Assembly (NCBI GenBank): GCA_934401915.1
Contig: CAKRSV010000003.1
Coordinates: forward strand, 306,604-370,603
From: an uncultured Lachnospiraceae bacterium
Lineage (GTDB): Bacteria; Bacillota; Clostridia; Lachnospirales; Lachnospiraceae
Length of the DNA stretch: 64,000 nt
Direction of reading: 5' to 3'
A program made the translations under genes and the position numbers. A model generated the notes under the pieces. The model was not told the origin of the DNA. It saw nothing but the letters and a program-made list of their open reading frames with translations, and did not search any database. Positions 38,577-48,680 of the stretch are shown here, piece by piece (positions within the stretch are counted from its first letter, which is position 1; each line of letters opens with the position of its first letter).

Positions 38577-39644
38577 ATGGCAGTAAAGAGTCTGATCATC
38601 AATCCGGGTTCGACTTCCACCAAGATCGGTGTGTTTGAAGACGAAACCCTGTTATTCGAAGAAACGCTGAGACATTCCACAGAGGAGATCGCAAAGTATG
38701 CGTCCATCGTGGATCAGAAGGATTTCAGGAAGGAGATCATCATCAACCTTCTGAAAGAGAAGGATTTTGACATCCATTCCCTGAATATGGTAGTAGGCCG
38801 CGGCGGTATGCTCAAGCCGATCCCGGGAGGAACCTACGCAGTGAGCGACGCTCTTCTGGAGGATCTCAAGATCGGTGTGCAGGGACAGCACGCGTCTAAC
38901 CTGGGCGGTATCCTGGCGAGAGAGATCGGAGATTCCATCGGCGTTCCGTCCTACATCGTGGATCCCGTGGTAGTGGATGAGCTGGAGCCGATCTCCAGAT
39001 ATTCCGGTGTACCGGAGCTGCCCCGTATCAGCGTGTTCCACGCTTTGAACCAGAAGGCGGTTGCCAAACGCTATGCGAAGGAGAATGGAAAGAGCTACGA
39101 TTCCCTGAATCTGGTAGTCGTACATATGGGCGGCGGTGTTTCCGTCGGCGCGCACAAGAAGGGCAAAGTTATCGATATTTTTAACGCGCTGGACGGCGAC
39201 GGAGCGTTCTCCCCGGAGCGTGCAGGCGGCGTGCCGAGCGGCGCACTCATCAGAATGTGCTTCTCCGGCAAATATACAGAGAAGGAAGTCTACAAGAAGA
39301 TCGTGGGCGGCGGCGGATTCAACGCTTATTGCGGAACCAACGATATGAGAGACGTCTCCAAGATGGTGCAGGATGGAGATACCAAGGCGGCAGAGGTTCG
39401 CGAGGCATTCATCATGCAGGTGGCAAAGGACATCGGTTCCATGGCCTGTGTGCTGGACGGCAAGGTTGACCAGATCATCGTGACAGGCGGTATCGCTTAC
39501 GATAAGACAGTAGTAGCCGGACTCAAGGAAAGAGCAGAGTGGATCGCTCCTTTCACAGTATATCCGGGAGAAGATGAGCTTCTTGCGCTGGCACAGGGCG
39601 GATTGAGAGTTCTGAACGGCGAAGAGAAGGCGATGGAGTATTAA
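38577..39644 (+). CDS. buk: Butyrate kinase
   Basis: 355 residues, ASKHA-fold acetokinase family. Makes ATP and butyrate from butyryl phosphate. Starts [30 protein letters not shown] is the phosphate-binding turn; VTGGIAYDK near the C-terminus fits Buk rather than AckA. GGAGG precedes the ATG by seven bases. It lies 35 bases after ptb and only two bases before the LytTR regulator gene. Confidence 0.95.
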   Translation: MAVKSLIINPGSTSTKIGVFEDETLLFEETLRHSTEEIAKYASIVDQKDFRKEIIINLLKEKDFDIHSLNMVVGRGGMLKPIPGGTYAVSDALLEDLKIGVQGQHASNLGGILAREIGDSIGVPSYIVDPVVVDELEPISRYSGVPELPRISVFHALNQKAVAKRYAKENGKSYDSLNLVVVHMGGGVSVGAHKKGKVIDIFNALDGDGAFSPERAGGVPSGALIRMCFSGKYTEKEVYKKIVGGGGFNAYCGTNDMRDVSKMVQDGDTKAAEVREAFIMQVAKDIGSMACVLDGKVDQIIVTGGIAYDKTVVAGLKERAEWIAPFTVYPGEDELLALAQGGLRVLNGEEKAMEY

Positions 39645-39646
39645 GA

Positions 39647-40375
39647 ATGGAAACCTCGTTGCGCGTTGCAATATGTGATGATGATTCTGTGGAGCGGGCG
39701 GTGCTGGAGCGGCATGTTACCCATAGCCCTGTTCCGGCGGAATGTACGCTGTATTCCTCGGCGGAGGAATTGCTGAAAGAATATTATGTCGGAAAGTACG
39801 ATCTGATCGTGATGGATATCTACATGGACGGACTGGACGGCGTGGCGGCAGTGAACCGGCTGCGGGAGGTAGACCCTTCCGTGCCGGTCGCATTCGCGAC
39901 ATCCAGCAAGGAATATGCGCTGGAGGGATTCCGGATGGGCGTATTCTACTATCTGGAGAAGCCGGTGACACAGAAGGCGGTGGCAGACCTGATGGAACGC
40001 GCGAGAGCGGCGCAGGCGTTTGTACCGCATCTGGAATTTGCAATGGATAAGAGCATCTGCCGGATCCCTTACTCGAGAGTGATGTATGTCGAACAGAACC
40101 GCAACGACCTGATCCTTTATCTGGAGGACGGGACACAGTGCCGGATGCCGGACAGGATCGAGGAGACGGCGCAGCAGTTCGAACAGAACGGTTTTTTCCG
40201 GCCGCACAAAAGCTATCTGGTGAACCCGAATTATGTCGAGGAGCTGGATATAGGGCTGATGGTCTTCCGGATGAAAGGCGACGGACAGGTACATATCACA
40301 CGGAGAAAACTTCCAGACGCGAGAAAGCTCCAGAAAGAAAAGCAGTTTAAACTGACAGAAACGGAGCTGCTATAA
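39647..40375 (+). CDS. LytTR-family response regulator
   Basis: 242 residues. Receiver domain with Asp57 in LIVMDIYMDGLDG and KPV for the conserved Lys; C-terminal LytTR DNA-binding domain from about 135 (YVEQNRNDLILYLEDG, FFRPHKSYLVNPNYVEEL). It begins two bases after buk, with GGAG inside the end of buk, so it is co-translated with the butyrate genes. No partner kinase of the LytS/AgrC type is in the window. Targets unknown. Confidence 0.9.
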   Translation: METSLRVAICDDDSVERAVLERHVTHSPVPAECTLYSSAEELLKEYYVGKYDLIVMDIYMDGLDGVAAVNRLREVDPSVPVAFATSSKEYALEGFRMGVFYYLEKPVTQKAVADLMERARAAQAFVPHLEFAMDKSICRIPYSRVMYVEQNRNDLILYLEDGTQCRMPDRIEETAQQFEQNGFFRPHKSYLVNPNYVEELDIGLMVFRMKGDGQVHITRRKLPDARKLQKEKQFKLTETELL

Positions 40376-40434
40376 CATACTTTATAAAAAAAGTCAAGTA
40401 CCAATTTGCACGCGAAAAACGCGAAAAATGGTAA

Positions 40435-40463
40435 TTGATTTTTTTTTCTTTTTTCGGCATAAT
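40435..40463 (+). promoter_or_regulatory. Promoter upstream of the 128-residue gene
   Basis: TTGATT (40435-40440), a T-rich 17-base spacer, CATAAT (40458-40463), 48 bases before the start at 40512. Confidence 0.5.
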
Positions 40464-40511
40464 GGGGACTGTTGATGGAAAACAAACGCGAGTGTTGAAA
40501 GGAGAGCAGCA

Positions 40512-40898
40512 ATGGGAATTGGAGAATTACTGGGAGTAAAGACTGAGAAACTCAATGTCAAGACATGTCCCACGCTTCAGGATCTGTACGAGCGGATCAA
40601 GGATGTGGAGTTTGAGGCAGGAAAGCCTTCTCTGGTTAAACATGGCTTTGCCTATGTGATCGTGTTCCCAGAGCTGGACCGCAACAATCAGGTTTGGATC
40701 TGCGACATGGGAAAAGGAAAATATCAGGTACAGCGAAGCACCATCATTGCGGGTGTAGGCAATATGGTGACGAACATGGTGATCGACGATCTGACCGACG
40801 GACTCACATCAATGTCGGCGGCGTTCGGCAACACGAAGAAAACCTGTATGCTCCACGTCACAAAAGTGGCAGAGACGATCAACAACATGGGGATTTAA
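40512..40898 (+). CDS. Conserved small cytosolic protein, unknown function
   Basis: 128 residues, no signal or membrane segment. Mixed alpha/beta look with FAYVIVFPELDRNNQVWICD and a Met/Thr-rich C-terminal half (NMVTNMVIDDLTDGLTSM). AAAGGAG lies eight bases upstream. I do not recognise the family. It is probably transcribed with the lipoprotein gene that follows after 34 bases. Confidence 0.7.
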   Translation: MGIGELLGVKTEKLNVKTCPTLQDLYERIKDVEFEAGKPSLVKHGFAYVIVFPELDRNNQVWICDMGKGKYQVQRSTIIAGVGNMVTNMVIDDLTDGLTSMSAAFGNTKKTCMLHVTKVAETINNMGI

Positions 40899-40932
40899 CA
40901 ACATATATCAAAGAAAGAGGAGAACAATTATT

Positions 40933-41673
40933 ATGAAAAGAAAAGTAGCAGCAATCGTATTATCAGCAGCAATGGTTATGGCATCCCTTACCGGATGTGG
41001 CGGAAGCGACAGCGCAGCAACCACAGATGCAGCAGTAGAAGAGACAACGGATGACGCAGCAGCAGAGGAAGATACAACAGAAGATTCCGCAGCAGCAGAC
41101 GGCGCAATGACCGATGAGACATGGGCTATCCTTCAGGACAACTACGCAGCTATGGTAGACGCTTACGATGCGGTTATAGAGCTTTACAACGCTGATGAGA
41201 TCGAGGCAAACGCTGACATCGAGGACGTACTGACACAGGCACAGGATGTTATCGAGCAGATGGGTGAGCTTGACAGCACACAGGTCAGCGAGGCAGACGC
41301 AGAGACACTTAACGGCGCAATGCTTGACATTCTTGACGCACTCAGCATGATGGTTGATACGATGGAAGTTACAGATGATTCCGCAGCAGCAGACGAGGCA
41401 GTTTCTGAGGATACATGGTCTACGCTTCAGGACAACTATGCAGCTATGGTAGACGCTTACAATGCAGTTACCGAGCTTTACAGCTCTGACGAGATCGCAG
41501 CAGACGCTGACATCGAAGATGTACTGGTACAGGCAGAAGATGTTATCACACAGATGGGTGAGATCGACAGCGAGAGCATTACCGAGGCAGATGCAGAGAC
41601 CCTCAACAGCGCAATGCTTGACATTCTCAACGCACTCAGCGCAGTAGTTGACGGTATGGAGATTGTTGGCTAA
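40933..41673 (+). CDS. Lipoprotein built from a tandem 98-residue duplication
   Basis: 246 residues. Signal peptide with lipobox LTGC, lipidated at Cys22, then an acidic Ala/Thr/Asp/Glu linker. Residues 51-148 and 149-246 are two copies of one unit; each starts DSAAAD, contains LQDNYAAMVDAY and ends with ALS-x-(M/V)VD-x-MEV. The unit looks all-helical, and its YAAMVDAYDAVIELY pattern suggests a helical bundle. Very acidic. Function unknown; perhaps a surface binding or sensing protein given the signalling genes next to it. GAGGAG precedes the ATG. Confidence 0.85.
   Translation: MKRKVAAIVLSAAMVMASLTGCGGSDSAATTDAAVEETTDDAAAEEDTTEDSAAADGAMTDETWAILQDNYAAMVDAYDAVIELYNADEIEANADIEDVLTQAQDVIEQMGELDSTQVSEADAETLNGAMLDILDALSMMVDTMEVTDDSAAADEAVSEDTWSTLQDNYAAMVDAYNAVTELYSSDEIAADADIEDVLVQAEDVITQMGEIDSESITEADAETLNSAMLDILNALSAVVDGMEIVG
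41083..41670 (+). repeat. Tandem direct repeat of two 294-base units inside the lipoprotein gene
   Basis: Unit 1 is 41083-41376, unit 2 is 41377-41670, exactly in frame. Long identical stretches remain, for example CTTCAGGACAACTA and GCTATGGTAGACGCTTAC, so the duplication is fairly recent or kept similar by conversion. Confidence 0.85.
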
Positions 41674-41707
41674 TCGTTTGGTAGACAGACGGAAAGAACA
41701 GAGCGTT

Positions 41708-41746
41708 AATAAGGCAGAAGGTCTGCAGAAGGACTTCTGCCTTATT
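41708..41746 (+). terminator. Hairpin after the lipoprotein gene
   Basis: AATAAGGCAGAAG (41708-41720) pairs perfectly with CTTCTGCCTTATT (41734-41746). The downstream tail GTATTATG is a weak T-run, so it is a probable but not classical terminator. Confidence 0.65.
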
Positions 41747-41807
41747 GTATTATGATGATGAAATTGCTGGATACAGCAGGGGAGATTTATTTTCGTGTGA
41801 GGGGAAA

Positions 41808-42167
41808 ATGAAAAAAATATTGATTGTGGATGATGAACCGATGAATATCAAGGTCGCGGAACACATTCTGCACCGGGATGAGGCATATGAGGTCTGCAGC
41901 GCGCAGAGTGGCGAGCAGACGCTGGAGATCCTCGGGAGGGAGGAGGTCGATATGATCCTTCTCGACGTCAAGATGCCCGGTATGGATGGATTCGAGACGA
42001 TGCGGCATATCCGGAATGAATCTGACATACCTGTCATTTTTATATCTGCCGACCGGGATGCAGAGGTGGAGGAGAAAGCCAGAAAAGCAGGCGCGGAGGG
42101 ATACCTTGTGAAACCTCTTGTGCCGGAGCTGCTGCGCCGGAGTGTACGCGGACTGCTGGGAGAATAG
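41808..42167 (+). CDS. Single-domain response regulator (CheY-like)
   Basis: 119 residues, receiver only. Acidic pair in LIVDDEPMN, phosphoacceptor Asp53 in ILLDVKMPGMDG, and Lys in LVKPL. GAGGGGAAA lies just before the ATG at 41808; an in-frame frame extends upstream without a good site. It is 12 bases from the hybrid kinase gene, so it is likely a phosphorelay partner without its own DNA-binding output. Confidence 0.9.
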   Translation: MKKILIVDDEPMNIKVAEHILHRDEAYEVCSAQSGEQTLEILGREEVDMILLDVKMPGMDGFETMRHIRNESDIPVIFISADRDAEVEEKARKAGAEGYLVKPLVPELLRRSVRGLLGE

Positions 42168-42179
42168 GGAGGCAGGAAA

Positions 42180-44813
42180 ATGCTGGGAAGTATTATCAAC
42201 ACGCTGCTGATCATGCTGGGTACGACAGCGGCGGCATGTGGGATCGGCTATTATGCCAGAGAGAGGATGTCCGATTCCCGGAACAGCATCTATGTGCTGT
42301 GGATGGGACTGTCTGCGGCGGTCTGGTGCATCGGATATGGACTGATGGGGATGTCGCAGACAGCCTCCGTGGCGCGGATCTGCCGTCTCGTGGGTGTGAT
42401 CGGGATCGTGGGTTATCTGACTGGCGTACTGGGACTTCTGATGAATCTGATCCTGTGGCCGACGGGAAAGCGGATGGCGATCCTGATCCTGTACAGCCTG
42501 TTCGGCGTGACAGATGCGATCCTGTTCGGACTGTATTCAGGACATCAGTATGTCCGGCTTTCCGGGAGAATGGCGTATTATGTGAATAACAATGCAGCGA
42601 ATGCTTTCCATGGCATCTATGTCACGGTGAGCTTTTTTGTATTGTTGTACCTTGCCCTGCGCTGGTATCAGGGGGCAAATATCAGACAGACGCGGCGCTT
42701 TATCATCTGTATGATCGCTTCGCATCTGTGCCTGATGTTTTCGGCCCTGCCGGACACGGTGCTCCCGATGCTCAGCAGACCGTCTGTGCCGACCTCCGGG
42801 ATGGGCGGCGCGGCTTCCTTTCTGATCCTGTGGTATTTCTGCATCCAGTCCAACGCGCTGAGCATCACAGTCAAAAACCTGTGCGACTATGTTTTCCAGT
42901 CGTCCGGCGCGAATATCCTGATCTTCGATACGGACTGCCGGATCTATCTGGCTAACGACGCGGCAAATGAGTTCTTTGAACTGGAGCGCCGCAGAGGACA
43001 GAGGCTGGAGGATCTGTTCCGGATCCGCAAGGACGCGGCGGAGCGGATGATCCGGGCGGTCGTCGCGGGCGAGTGTGAATTCGGGAGACTTCGGAGCCGA
43101 CGCAACGGGGTGAGCTGCGGCGTGCAGTTTTCGGTGGTCAATAACCGCAAGGGCGAGCTGTACTGTATCATTGCCTACGTCTACGACATGACGCAGGAGG
43201 AGGAGCTCGTCAACAAGGTGCTGGCTGCCAATCAGGCAAAGACGGATTTCCTGGCAAATATGTCGCATGAGATCCGCACGCCGATCAATGCGATCATCGG
43301 AATGAATGAGATGGTGCTGCGCGAGGCGAAGGAGGAGCGGCTGCGGGAGTACGCGCTGGCGGTGCACAATTCAGCGACGACGCTGCTTTCCCTGATAAAC
43401 GATGTCCTTGACATCTCGAAGATCGAGTCCGGCAGAACGGAGATCGTGGAGGAAGAGTATGAACTGCGGCTGCTCCTGGCGGACTGCCGGAACATGGTGG
43501 CGACGCGCGCGGCGGGAAAAGGGCTGGAATTTGTAGTGGAGTGCGACGAAAAGCTCCCCTCGAAGCTCTATGGCGACAGCATGCGCGTGCGGCAGGTGAT
43601 CGTGAACCTGCTGACCAACGCGATCAAGTACACACAGCGCGGATTCGTGCGCTTTGCCGTATCGGCCGAGAGGACACAGGAGGGGCTGCGGCTGCGTGTA
43701 GTGGTCGAGGACAGCGGGATCGGCATAACGCAGGAAGATCTTGGCAGGCTGTTCCTCAAGTTTGAACGGTTCGATCTGGATCATAACCGCAATGTGGAAG
43801 GAACCGGGCTCGGAATGAACATCGTCAAAGAGCTGCTGCGGCTGATGAAGGGCACGATAGACGTGGAGAGCGAATACGGGAAGGGCACGAAGTTCACGGT
43901 GGAGATCCCGCAGAAGATCGTCGATGAAACGCCGGTGGGGCAGGTGAAGCTGACGGGCCTCGGAACGGAGGATGCCGGCAGACGGGAGAGCAGCTTTGTC
44001 GCACCCGGGGCGAGGATCCTGGTGGTGGACGATGTCGAGATGAACCGGAAGGTGATCGTGAACCTCCTTCGGGAGACGCAGATACAGATCGACACGGCGG
44101 AGAGCGGAATGCGCTGCCTGGAGCTTGCGGACGCCGCAGAGTACGATCTTATCCTGATGGATCACATGATGCCGGAGATGGACGGGATCGAGACGCTCCG
44201 GCTGCTCAGACAGAGGCAGCAGGCGAAAGGAGCGTACACGCCGGTCATCATGCTGACGGCAAACGCGCTTTCAGGAATGAGGGAGCTGTATCTGGAGAAC
44301 GGCTTTGACGACTATCTGGCGAAGCCCATAGGCGGGGAATATCTGGAGAGAAAGCTGCTCCAGTATCTGCCGCCGGAAAAGGTGCGCACGGATGTCCGGG
44401 CACAGGAGGAGGCGCCGGAGCCGGAGAAGGATCCGGGTCGGCAGACGCAGGAACAGATGCAGAAGCGCCTTGACCGGATAAAGAATGGCCTGCCGGAGCT
44501 GGATACGGACGCGGGACTGCTCTACTGCGCGGAGAGTCTGGACTTTTATCTGGAAATGCTGGACGATTACGCCGGAAACGGCAGGGCGCAGAGACTGGAG
44601 ACGGCTTTCGGGGCAACGGACTGGGAAACCTACGAGGTAGAGGTACATTCCCTGAAGGGAACTTCCCGCACGCTGGGGCTTACGCAGCTTGGCGATCTGG
44701 CGGAGAAGCTGCAGCACGCCGCCAGTGAGAGGGACGAGTCCTTTTTGCAGGAGAACCACGTGGAGATGATGCGGCGGCTGACGGAGGCGATCCGGTGTAT
44801 CCGGGAATGTTAA
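42180..44813 (+). CDS. Hybrid sensor histidine kinase with receiver and Hpt domains
   Basis: 877 residues. Seven hydrophobic segments in about 1-225 (7TM sensor type), then a PAS-like region (about 235-345). HisKA with His363 in MSHEIRTPINAI, HATPase with NLLTNAIKYT, DSGIGI and GTGLGM, a receiver with Asp661 in LILMDHMMPEMDG, and a C-terminal Hpt domain with His823 in VHSLKGTSRTLG. So the His-Asp-His part of a phosphorelay is in one protein, and the adjacent single-domain receiver may accept the phosphoryl group. Ligand unknown. GGGAGG precedes the ATG. Confidence 0.92.
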   Translation: MLGSIINTLLIMLGTTAAACGIGYYARERMSDSRNSIYVLWMGLSAAVWCIGYGLMGMSQTASVARICRLVGVIGIVGYLTGVLGLLMNLILWPTGKRMAILILYSLFGVTDAILFGLYSGHQYVRLSGRMAYYVNNNAANAFHGIYVTVSFFVLLYLALRWYQGANIRQTRRFIICMIASHLCLMFSALPDTVLPMLSRPSVPTSGMGGAASFLILWYFCIQSNALSITVKNLCDYVFQSSGANILIFDTDCRIYLANDAANEFFELERRRGQRLEDLFRIRKDAAERMIRAVVAGECEFGRLRSRRNGVSCGVQFSVVNNRKGELYCIIAYVYDMTQEEELVNKVLAANQAKTDFLANMSHEIRTPINAIIGMNEMVLREAKEERLREYALAVHNSATTLLSLINDVLDISKIESGRTEIVEEEYELRLLLADCRNMVATRAAGKGLEFVVECDEKLPSKLYGDSMRVRQVIVNLLTNAIKYTQRGFVRFAVSAERTQEGLRLRVVVEDSGIGITQEDLGRLFLKFERFDLDHNRNVEGTGLGMNIVKELLRLMKGTIDVESEYGKGTKFTVEIPQKIVDETPVGQVKLTGLGTEDAGRRESSFVAPGARILVVDDVEMNRKVIVNLLRETQIQIDTAESGMRCLELADAAEYDLILMDHMMPEMDGIETLRLLRQRQQAKGAYTPVIMLTANALSGMRELYLENGFDDYLAKPIGGEYLERKLLQYLPPEKVRTDVRAQEEAPEPEKDPGRQTQEQMQKRLDRIKNGLPELDTDAGLLYCAESLDFYLEMLDDYAGNGRAQRLETAFGATDWETYEVEVHSLKGTSRTLGLTQLGDLAEKLQHAASERDESFLQENHVEMMRRLTEAIRCIREC

Positions 44814-44849
44814 GAAAACGCCCAGCTCGTGATTATTCGGCGGGGAAGG

Positions 44850-44878
44850 TTGAATTTGGAGTGCAAATCTGTTAAAAT
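44850..44878 (+). promoter_or_regulatory. Sigma-A promoter of secA
   Basis: TTGAAT (44850-44855), 17-base spacer, TAAAAT (44873-44878). Confidence 0.65.
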
Positions 44879-44943
44879 ACAGCTTGATGTGTAATTTGGT
44901 ATGTTGTCCGCGTAATGGCGGCATGCGGAAACGAGGCAGATGA

Positions 44944-47511
44944 ATGAGTGTAATACAGAAAATGTTTGGAACACACAGCGAAAGAGAGGTCAAGAGGATC
45001 GAAGGGCTGGTCAACAAGATCGAAGCGCTCCGTCCGGAGATGATCGAGCTGAGTGATGAGCAGCTCAGAGATAAGACAAAGGAATTTAAGAAAAGACTGG
45101 CAGATGGAGAGACGCTGGACGACCTTCTGGTGGAAGCCTACGCGGTAGTGCGTGAGGCGGCGCGCCGGGTTTTGAATACAGAGCATTACCGGGTACAGCT
45201 GATCGGTGGTATCATCCTGCATCAGGGAAGGATCGCCGAGATGAGAACCGGTGAAGGTAAGACGCAGACCTGTCTGCTCCCGGCGTATCTGAACGCACTG
45301 GAGGGCAAGGGCGTGCATGTTGTCACGGTCAATGACTATCTGGCTAAGCGTGATGCGGAGTGGATGGGACAGGTACATGAGTTCCTGGGACTCAAGGTGG
45401 GCGTTGTCCTGAACGATATGAAGTCGGAGGAGCGCCGGGAGGCGTACAACTGCGACATCACCTACGTGACGAACAATGAGCTTGGTTTTGACTACCTGCG
45501 TGACAATATGGTGATCTACAAGGAGCAGCTTGTGCTCCGGGATCTGCACTACGCCATCATCGACGAGGTGGACTCGGTGCTGATCGACGAGGCGAGAACG
45601 CCGCTTATCATTTCCGGTCAGAGCGGCAAGTCCACAAAGCTGTACGAGGCGTGCGATATTCTGGCAAGACAGCTTACGCGCGGCGAGGATATGGAAGAGC
45701 TGACCAAGATGGACGCCATCATGGGAATTGAGCGCGAGGAGACGGGAGACTTTATCGTCAATGAGAAGGACAAGGTCGTAAACCTCACGGCGCAGGGCGT
45801 TGCGAAGGTAGAGCGCTTTTTCCAGATCGAGAACCTCGCAGATCCGGAAAATCTGGAGATCCAGCATAATATCATCCTGGCGCTGCGTGCGCACAACCTG
45901 ATGTTCCGCGATCAGGATTACGTGGTGAAGGACGACCAGGTGCTGATCGTCGACGAGTTCACCGGACGTATCATGCCGGGACGCCGTTATTCCGACGGCC
46001 TGCATCAGGCAATCGAGGCGAAGGAGCATGTGAAGGTGAAGCGGGAGAGCAAGACGCTTGCCACGATCACGTTCCAGAACTTCTTCAACAAATTTGAAAA
46101 AAAATCCGGTATGACCGGTACGGCGCTGACCGAGGAGAAGGAGTTCCGCGACATCTATGGAATGGACGTCGTTGCGATCCCGACAAACAGACCGGTTGCC
46201 CGTGTGGATCATCAGGATGCGGTATATAAGACCAAGAAAGAAAAACTGAACGCGATCATCGAGGCGGTGGAAAAGGCGCATGCAAAGGGACAGCCTGTGC
46301 TGGTCGGCACGATCAACATCGACGCTTCAGAGGAACTGAGCGGTCTGCTGAAAAGACGGGGCATCGAACATAAGGTGTTAAATGCCAAGTTCCATGAGCT
46401 CGAGGCTGAGATCGTGGCGGACGCAGGCGTACATGGAGCCGTTACCATCGCGACCAACATGGCGGGCCGTGGTACGGATATCAAGCTGGATGAGGAGGCG
46501 AGAGCGGCAGGTGGTCTGATGATCGTCGGCACAGAGCGGCATGAGTCCAGACGTATCGATAATCAGCTGCGTGGACGTTCTGGTCGTCAGGGAGATCCGG
46601 GTGAATCCAAGTTCTTTATCTCCCTGGAGGATGATCTGATGCGTCTCTTCGGTTCTGACCGGATGATCGCCATGTTCAATGCGCTGGGAATCCCGGAAGG
46701 ACAGGAGATCCAGCATAAAGCGCTGACCAAAGCGATCGAGTCGGCACAGAAGAAGATCGAGAACAACAACTTCGGCATCCGTAAGAGCCTGCTGGAGTAC
46801 GATCAGGTAATGAACGAACAGAGAGAGATCATCTACGAGGAGAGACGACGCGTGCTGGATGGAGAGAGCATGCGCGACGCGATCTACAAGATGATCACGG
46901 ATATCACGGAGAACTGCGTGGATATCTGTATCGGCGATGACACTGATTTTGAAGAGTGGGATTACAACGAGCTGAACACGCTCCTGCTTCCCACCGTGCC
47001 GATCAAGCCGGTGACGCCGGAACGCGTGCTGAAGCCGAAGAAGAACAGTCTCAAGCAGCAGCTCAAGGAAGAGGCTGTGAAGCTGTATGAGAGCAAGGAG
47101 GCAGAGTTCCCGGAGCCGGAGTCGATCCGTGAGATCGAGCGTGTGATCCTGCTCAAGGTCATCGACCGCAAGTGGATGGATCACATCGACGATATGGAGC
47201 AGCTTCGTCAGGGAGCCGGTCTGCAGGCATACGGACAGAAGGATCCGCTGGTTGAGTACAAGCTGAGCGGTTACGAGATGTTCGACGAGATGACGCAGAA
47301 TATCAAGGAGGAAACTGTCCGTCTGCTCTTCCATGTGCGTATCGAGCAGAAGGTTGAGAGAGAACAGGTTGCCAAGGTGACAGGAACGAACAAGGACGAC
47401 AGCGTCCAGAAGGGACCTGTGAAGCGTATGGAAGCAAAGGTATATCCGAACGATCCCTGCCCCTGCGGTTCCGGCAAGAAGTATAAACAGTGCTGCGGAA
47501 GACAGCAGTAA
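44944..47511 (+). CDS. secA: Preprotein translocase ATPase SecA
   Basis: 855 residues. Drives secretory proteins through SecYEG. Walker A in [10 protein letters not shown] (about 100-109), DEAD-type motif in [15 protein letters not shown], helicase motif VI-like [11 protein letters not shown], and the C-terminal zinc motif [13 protein letters not shown] that binds SecB or ribosomes. Length and order of domains are normal. GAGG lies eight bases before the ATG. Confidence 0.97.
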   Translation: MSVIQKMFGTHSEREVKRIEGLVNKIEALRPEMIELSDEQLRDKTKEFKKRLADGETLDDLLVEAYAVVREAARRVLNTEHYRVQLIGGIILHQGRIAEMRTGEGKTQTCLLPAYLNALEGKGVHVVTVNDYLAKRDAEWMGQVHEFLGLKVGVVLNDMKSEERREAYNCDITYVTNNELGFDYLRDNMVIYKEQLVLRDLHYAIIDEVDSVLIDEARTPLIISGQSGKSTKLYEACDILARQLTRGEDMEELTKMDAIMGIEREETGDFIVNEKDKVVNLTAQGVAKVERFFQIENLADPENLEIQHNIILALRAHNLMFRDQDYVVKDDQVLIVDEFTGRIMPGRRYSDGLHQAIEAKEHVKVKRESKTLATITFQNFFNKFEKKSGMTGTALTEEKEFRDIYGMDVVAIPTNRPVARVDHQDAVYKTKKEKLNAIIEAVEKAHAKGQPVLVGTINIDASEELSGLLKRRGIEHKVLNAKFHELEAEIVADAGVHGAVTIATNMAGRGTDIKLDEEARAAGGLMIVGTERHESRRIDNQLRGRSGRQGDPGESKFFISLEDDLMRLFGSDRMIAMFNALGIPEGQEIQHKALTKAIESAQKKIENNNFGIRKSLLEYDQVMNEQREIIYEERRRVLDGESMRDAIYKMITDITENCVDICIGDDTDFEEWDYNELNTLLLPTVPIKPVTPERVLKPKKNSLKQQLKEEAVKLYESKEAEFPEPESIREIERVILLKVIDRKWMDHIDDMEQLRQGAGLQAYGQKDPLVEYKLSGYEMFDEMTQNIKEETVRLLFHVRIEQKVEREQVAKVTGTNKDDSVQKGPVKRMEAKVYPNDPCPCGSGKKYKQCCGRQQ

Positions 47512-47523
47512 AACAGAAAACAG

Positions 47524-47541
47524 GCTGCCGTCTCTGGCAGC
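47524..47541 (+). other. Short hairpin between secA and prfB
   Basis: GCTGCC (47524-47529), loop GTCTCT, GGCAGC (47536-47541). No T-run; prfB may still be read from the secA transcript. Confidence 0.4.
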
Positions 47542-47575
47542 TTTGCAGAAAGAATAAGAAAGAGGGTGACGTTAA

Positions 47576-48680
47576 GTGGTAGAACTGGATAACATGAAAT
47601 CCGAGCTTCTTGGATATGAAAGTCCCTTAGCGGAAGTGAGGGATTCACTTTGACTTAGCAAATAAGTCAAAGAGGATAGAAGAGCTGGAAATGGAGATGC
47701 AGGCTCCGGACTTCTGGGATGACCCGGACAAGTCCAACCAGAAGATGCGTGAGGTCAAGAATCTGAAGGATGTGGTAGAAACCATGGATAACCTTCAGAG
47801 CCAGTATGAGGACATCCTGACTTTGATCGATATGGGTTACGAGGACAACGATCCGTCGATCATACCGGATATCGAAGAGGAGCTGAACGCGTTCAAGACG
47901 ACGTTTGAGGAGATCCGCATCCGTACACTGCTTTCCGGCGAGTATGACAAAAACAATGCGATCCTCAAGCTGAACGCAGGCGCGGGCGGAACAGAGAGCT
48001 GCGACTGGTGCAGTATGCTCTACCGGATGTATACCAGATGGGCGGAGCGAAAAGGATTTGCCATCGAAGTGATCGATTACCTTGACGGAGACGAGGCGGG
48101 CATCAAATCCGTGACCTTCCAGATCAACGGAGAGAACGCGTACGGCTATCTCAAGTCGGAAAAGGGCGTGCACCGTCTGGTCAGGATTTCCCCGTTCAAT
48201 GCGCAGGGAAAAAGACAGACCTCCTTTGTCTCATTGGACGTTATGCCGGAGATCGAAGAGGACGTGGACGTAGAGATCCGCGACGAAGATATCCGGATCG
48301 ACACCTACCGAAGCAGCGGCGCCGGCGGTCAGCACATCAACAAGACCTCATCGGCGATCCGTATCACGCACTTCCCGACCGGGATCGTGGTGTCGTGTCA
48401 GAATGAGCGAAGCCAGCATATGAACAAGGACAAGGCCATGCAGATGCTGAAAGCGAAGCTGTATCTTCTTAAAAAAGAGGAAAATGCGGAGAAACTTTCG
48501 GATATCCGTGGTGATGTGAAAGAGATCGGCTGGGGAAACCAGATAAGGTCCTATGTACTGCAGCCATACACGATGGTGAAGGATCATCGTACCGGCGAGG
48601 AGTCCGGCAATGTGGATGCGGTGCTCGACGGAGCGATCGATCCGTTCATCAACGCGTATCTGCGGTGGATCAATAATTAG
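47576..48680 (+). CDS. prfB: Peptide chain release factor 2, with programmed +1 frameshift
   Basis: 367 residues after frameshifting. RF2 releases peptides at UGA and UAA. The first 25 codons (GTG start, VELDNMKSELLGYESPLAEV) end at CTT TGA C: CTT at 47648-47650 and in-frame TGA at 47651-47653; a +1 slip reads GAC at 47652 and continues to 48680. The AGG codon upstream supplies the usual internal Shine-Dalgarno-like stimulus. When RF2 is scarce the slip wins, giving autoregulation. GGQ is at 250-252 and SPF marks the stop-recognition loop. The gene end overlaps the convergent gene by 11 bases. Confidence 0.95.
47643..47654 (+). promoter_or_regulatory. prfB programmed frameshift site
   Basis: CTT TGA C slippery stop at 47648-47654, preceded by AGGGAT as a weak anti-Shine-Dalgarno match. 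Known mechanism in most bacteria. Confidence 0.93.

Noticed and set aside
41083..41670. Assembly artefact behind the lipoprotein duplication
   Set aside because: The two units differ at many codons (for example DETWAILQ versus EDTWSTLQ), so this is a real diverged duplication, not duplicated reads.
47691..48680. prfB read as a short gene starting at 47691
   Set aside because: The upstream frame with CTT TGA C restores the full-length RF2 N-terminus by the known +1 frameshift.
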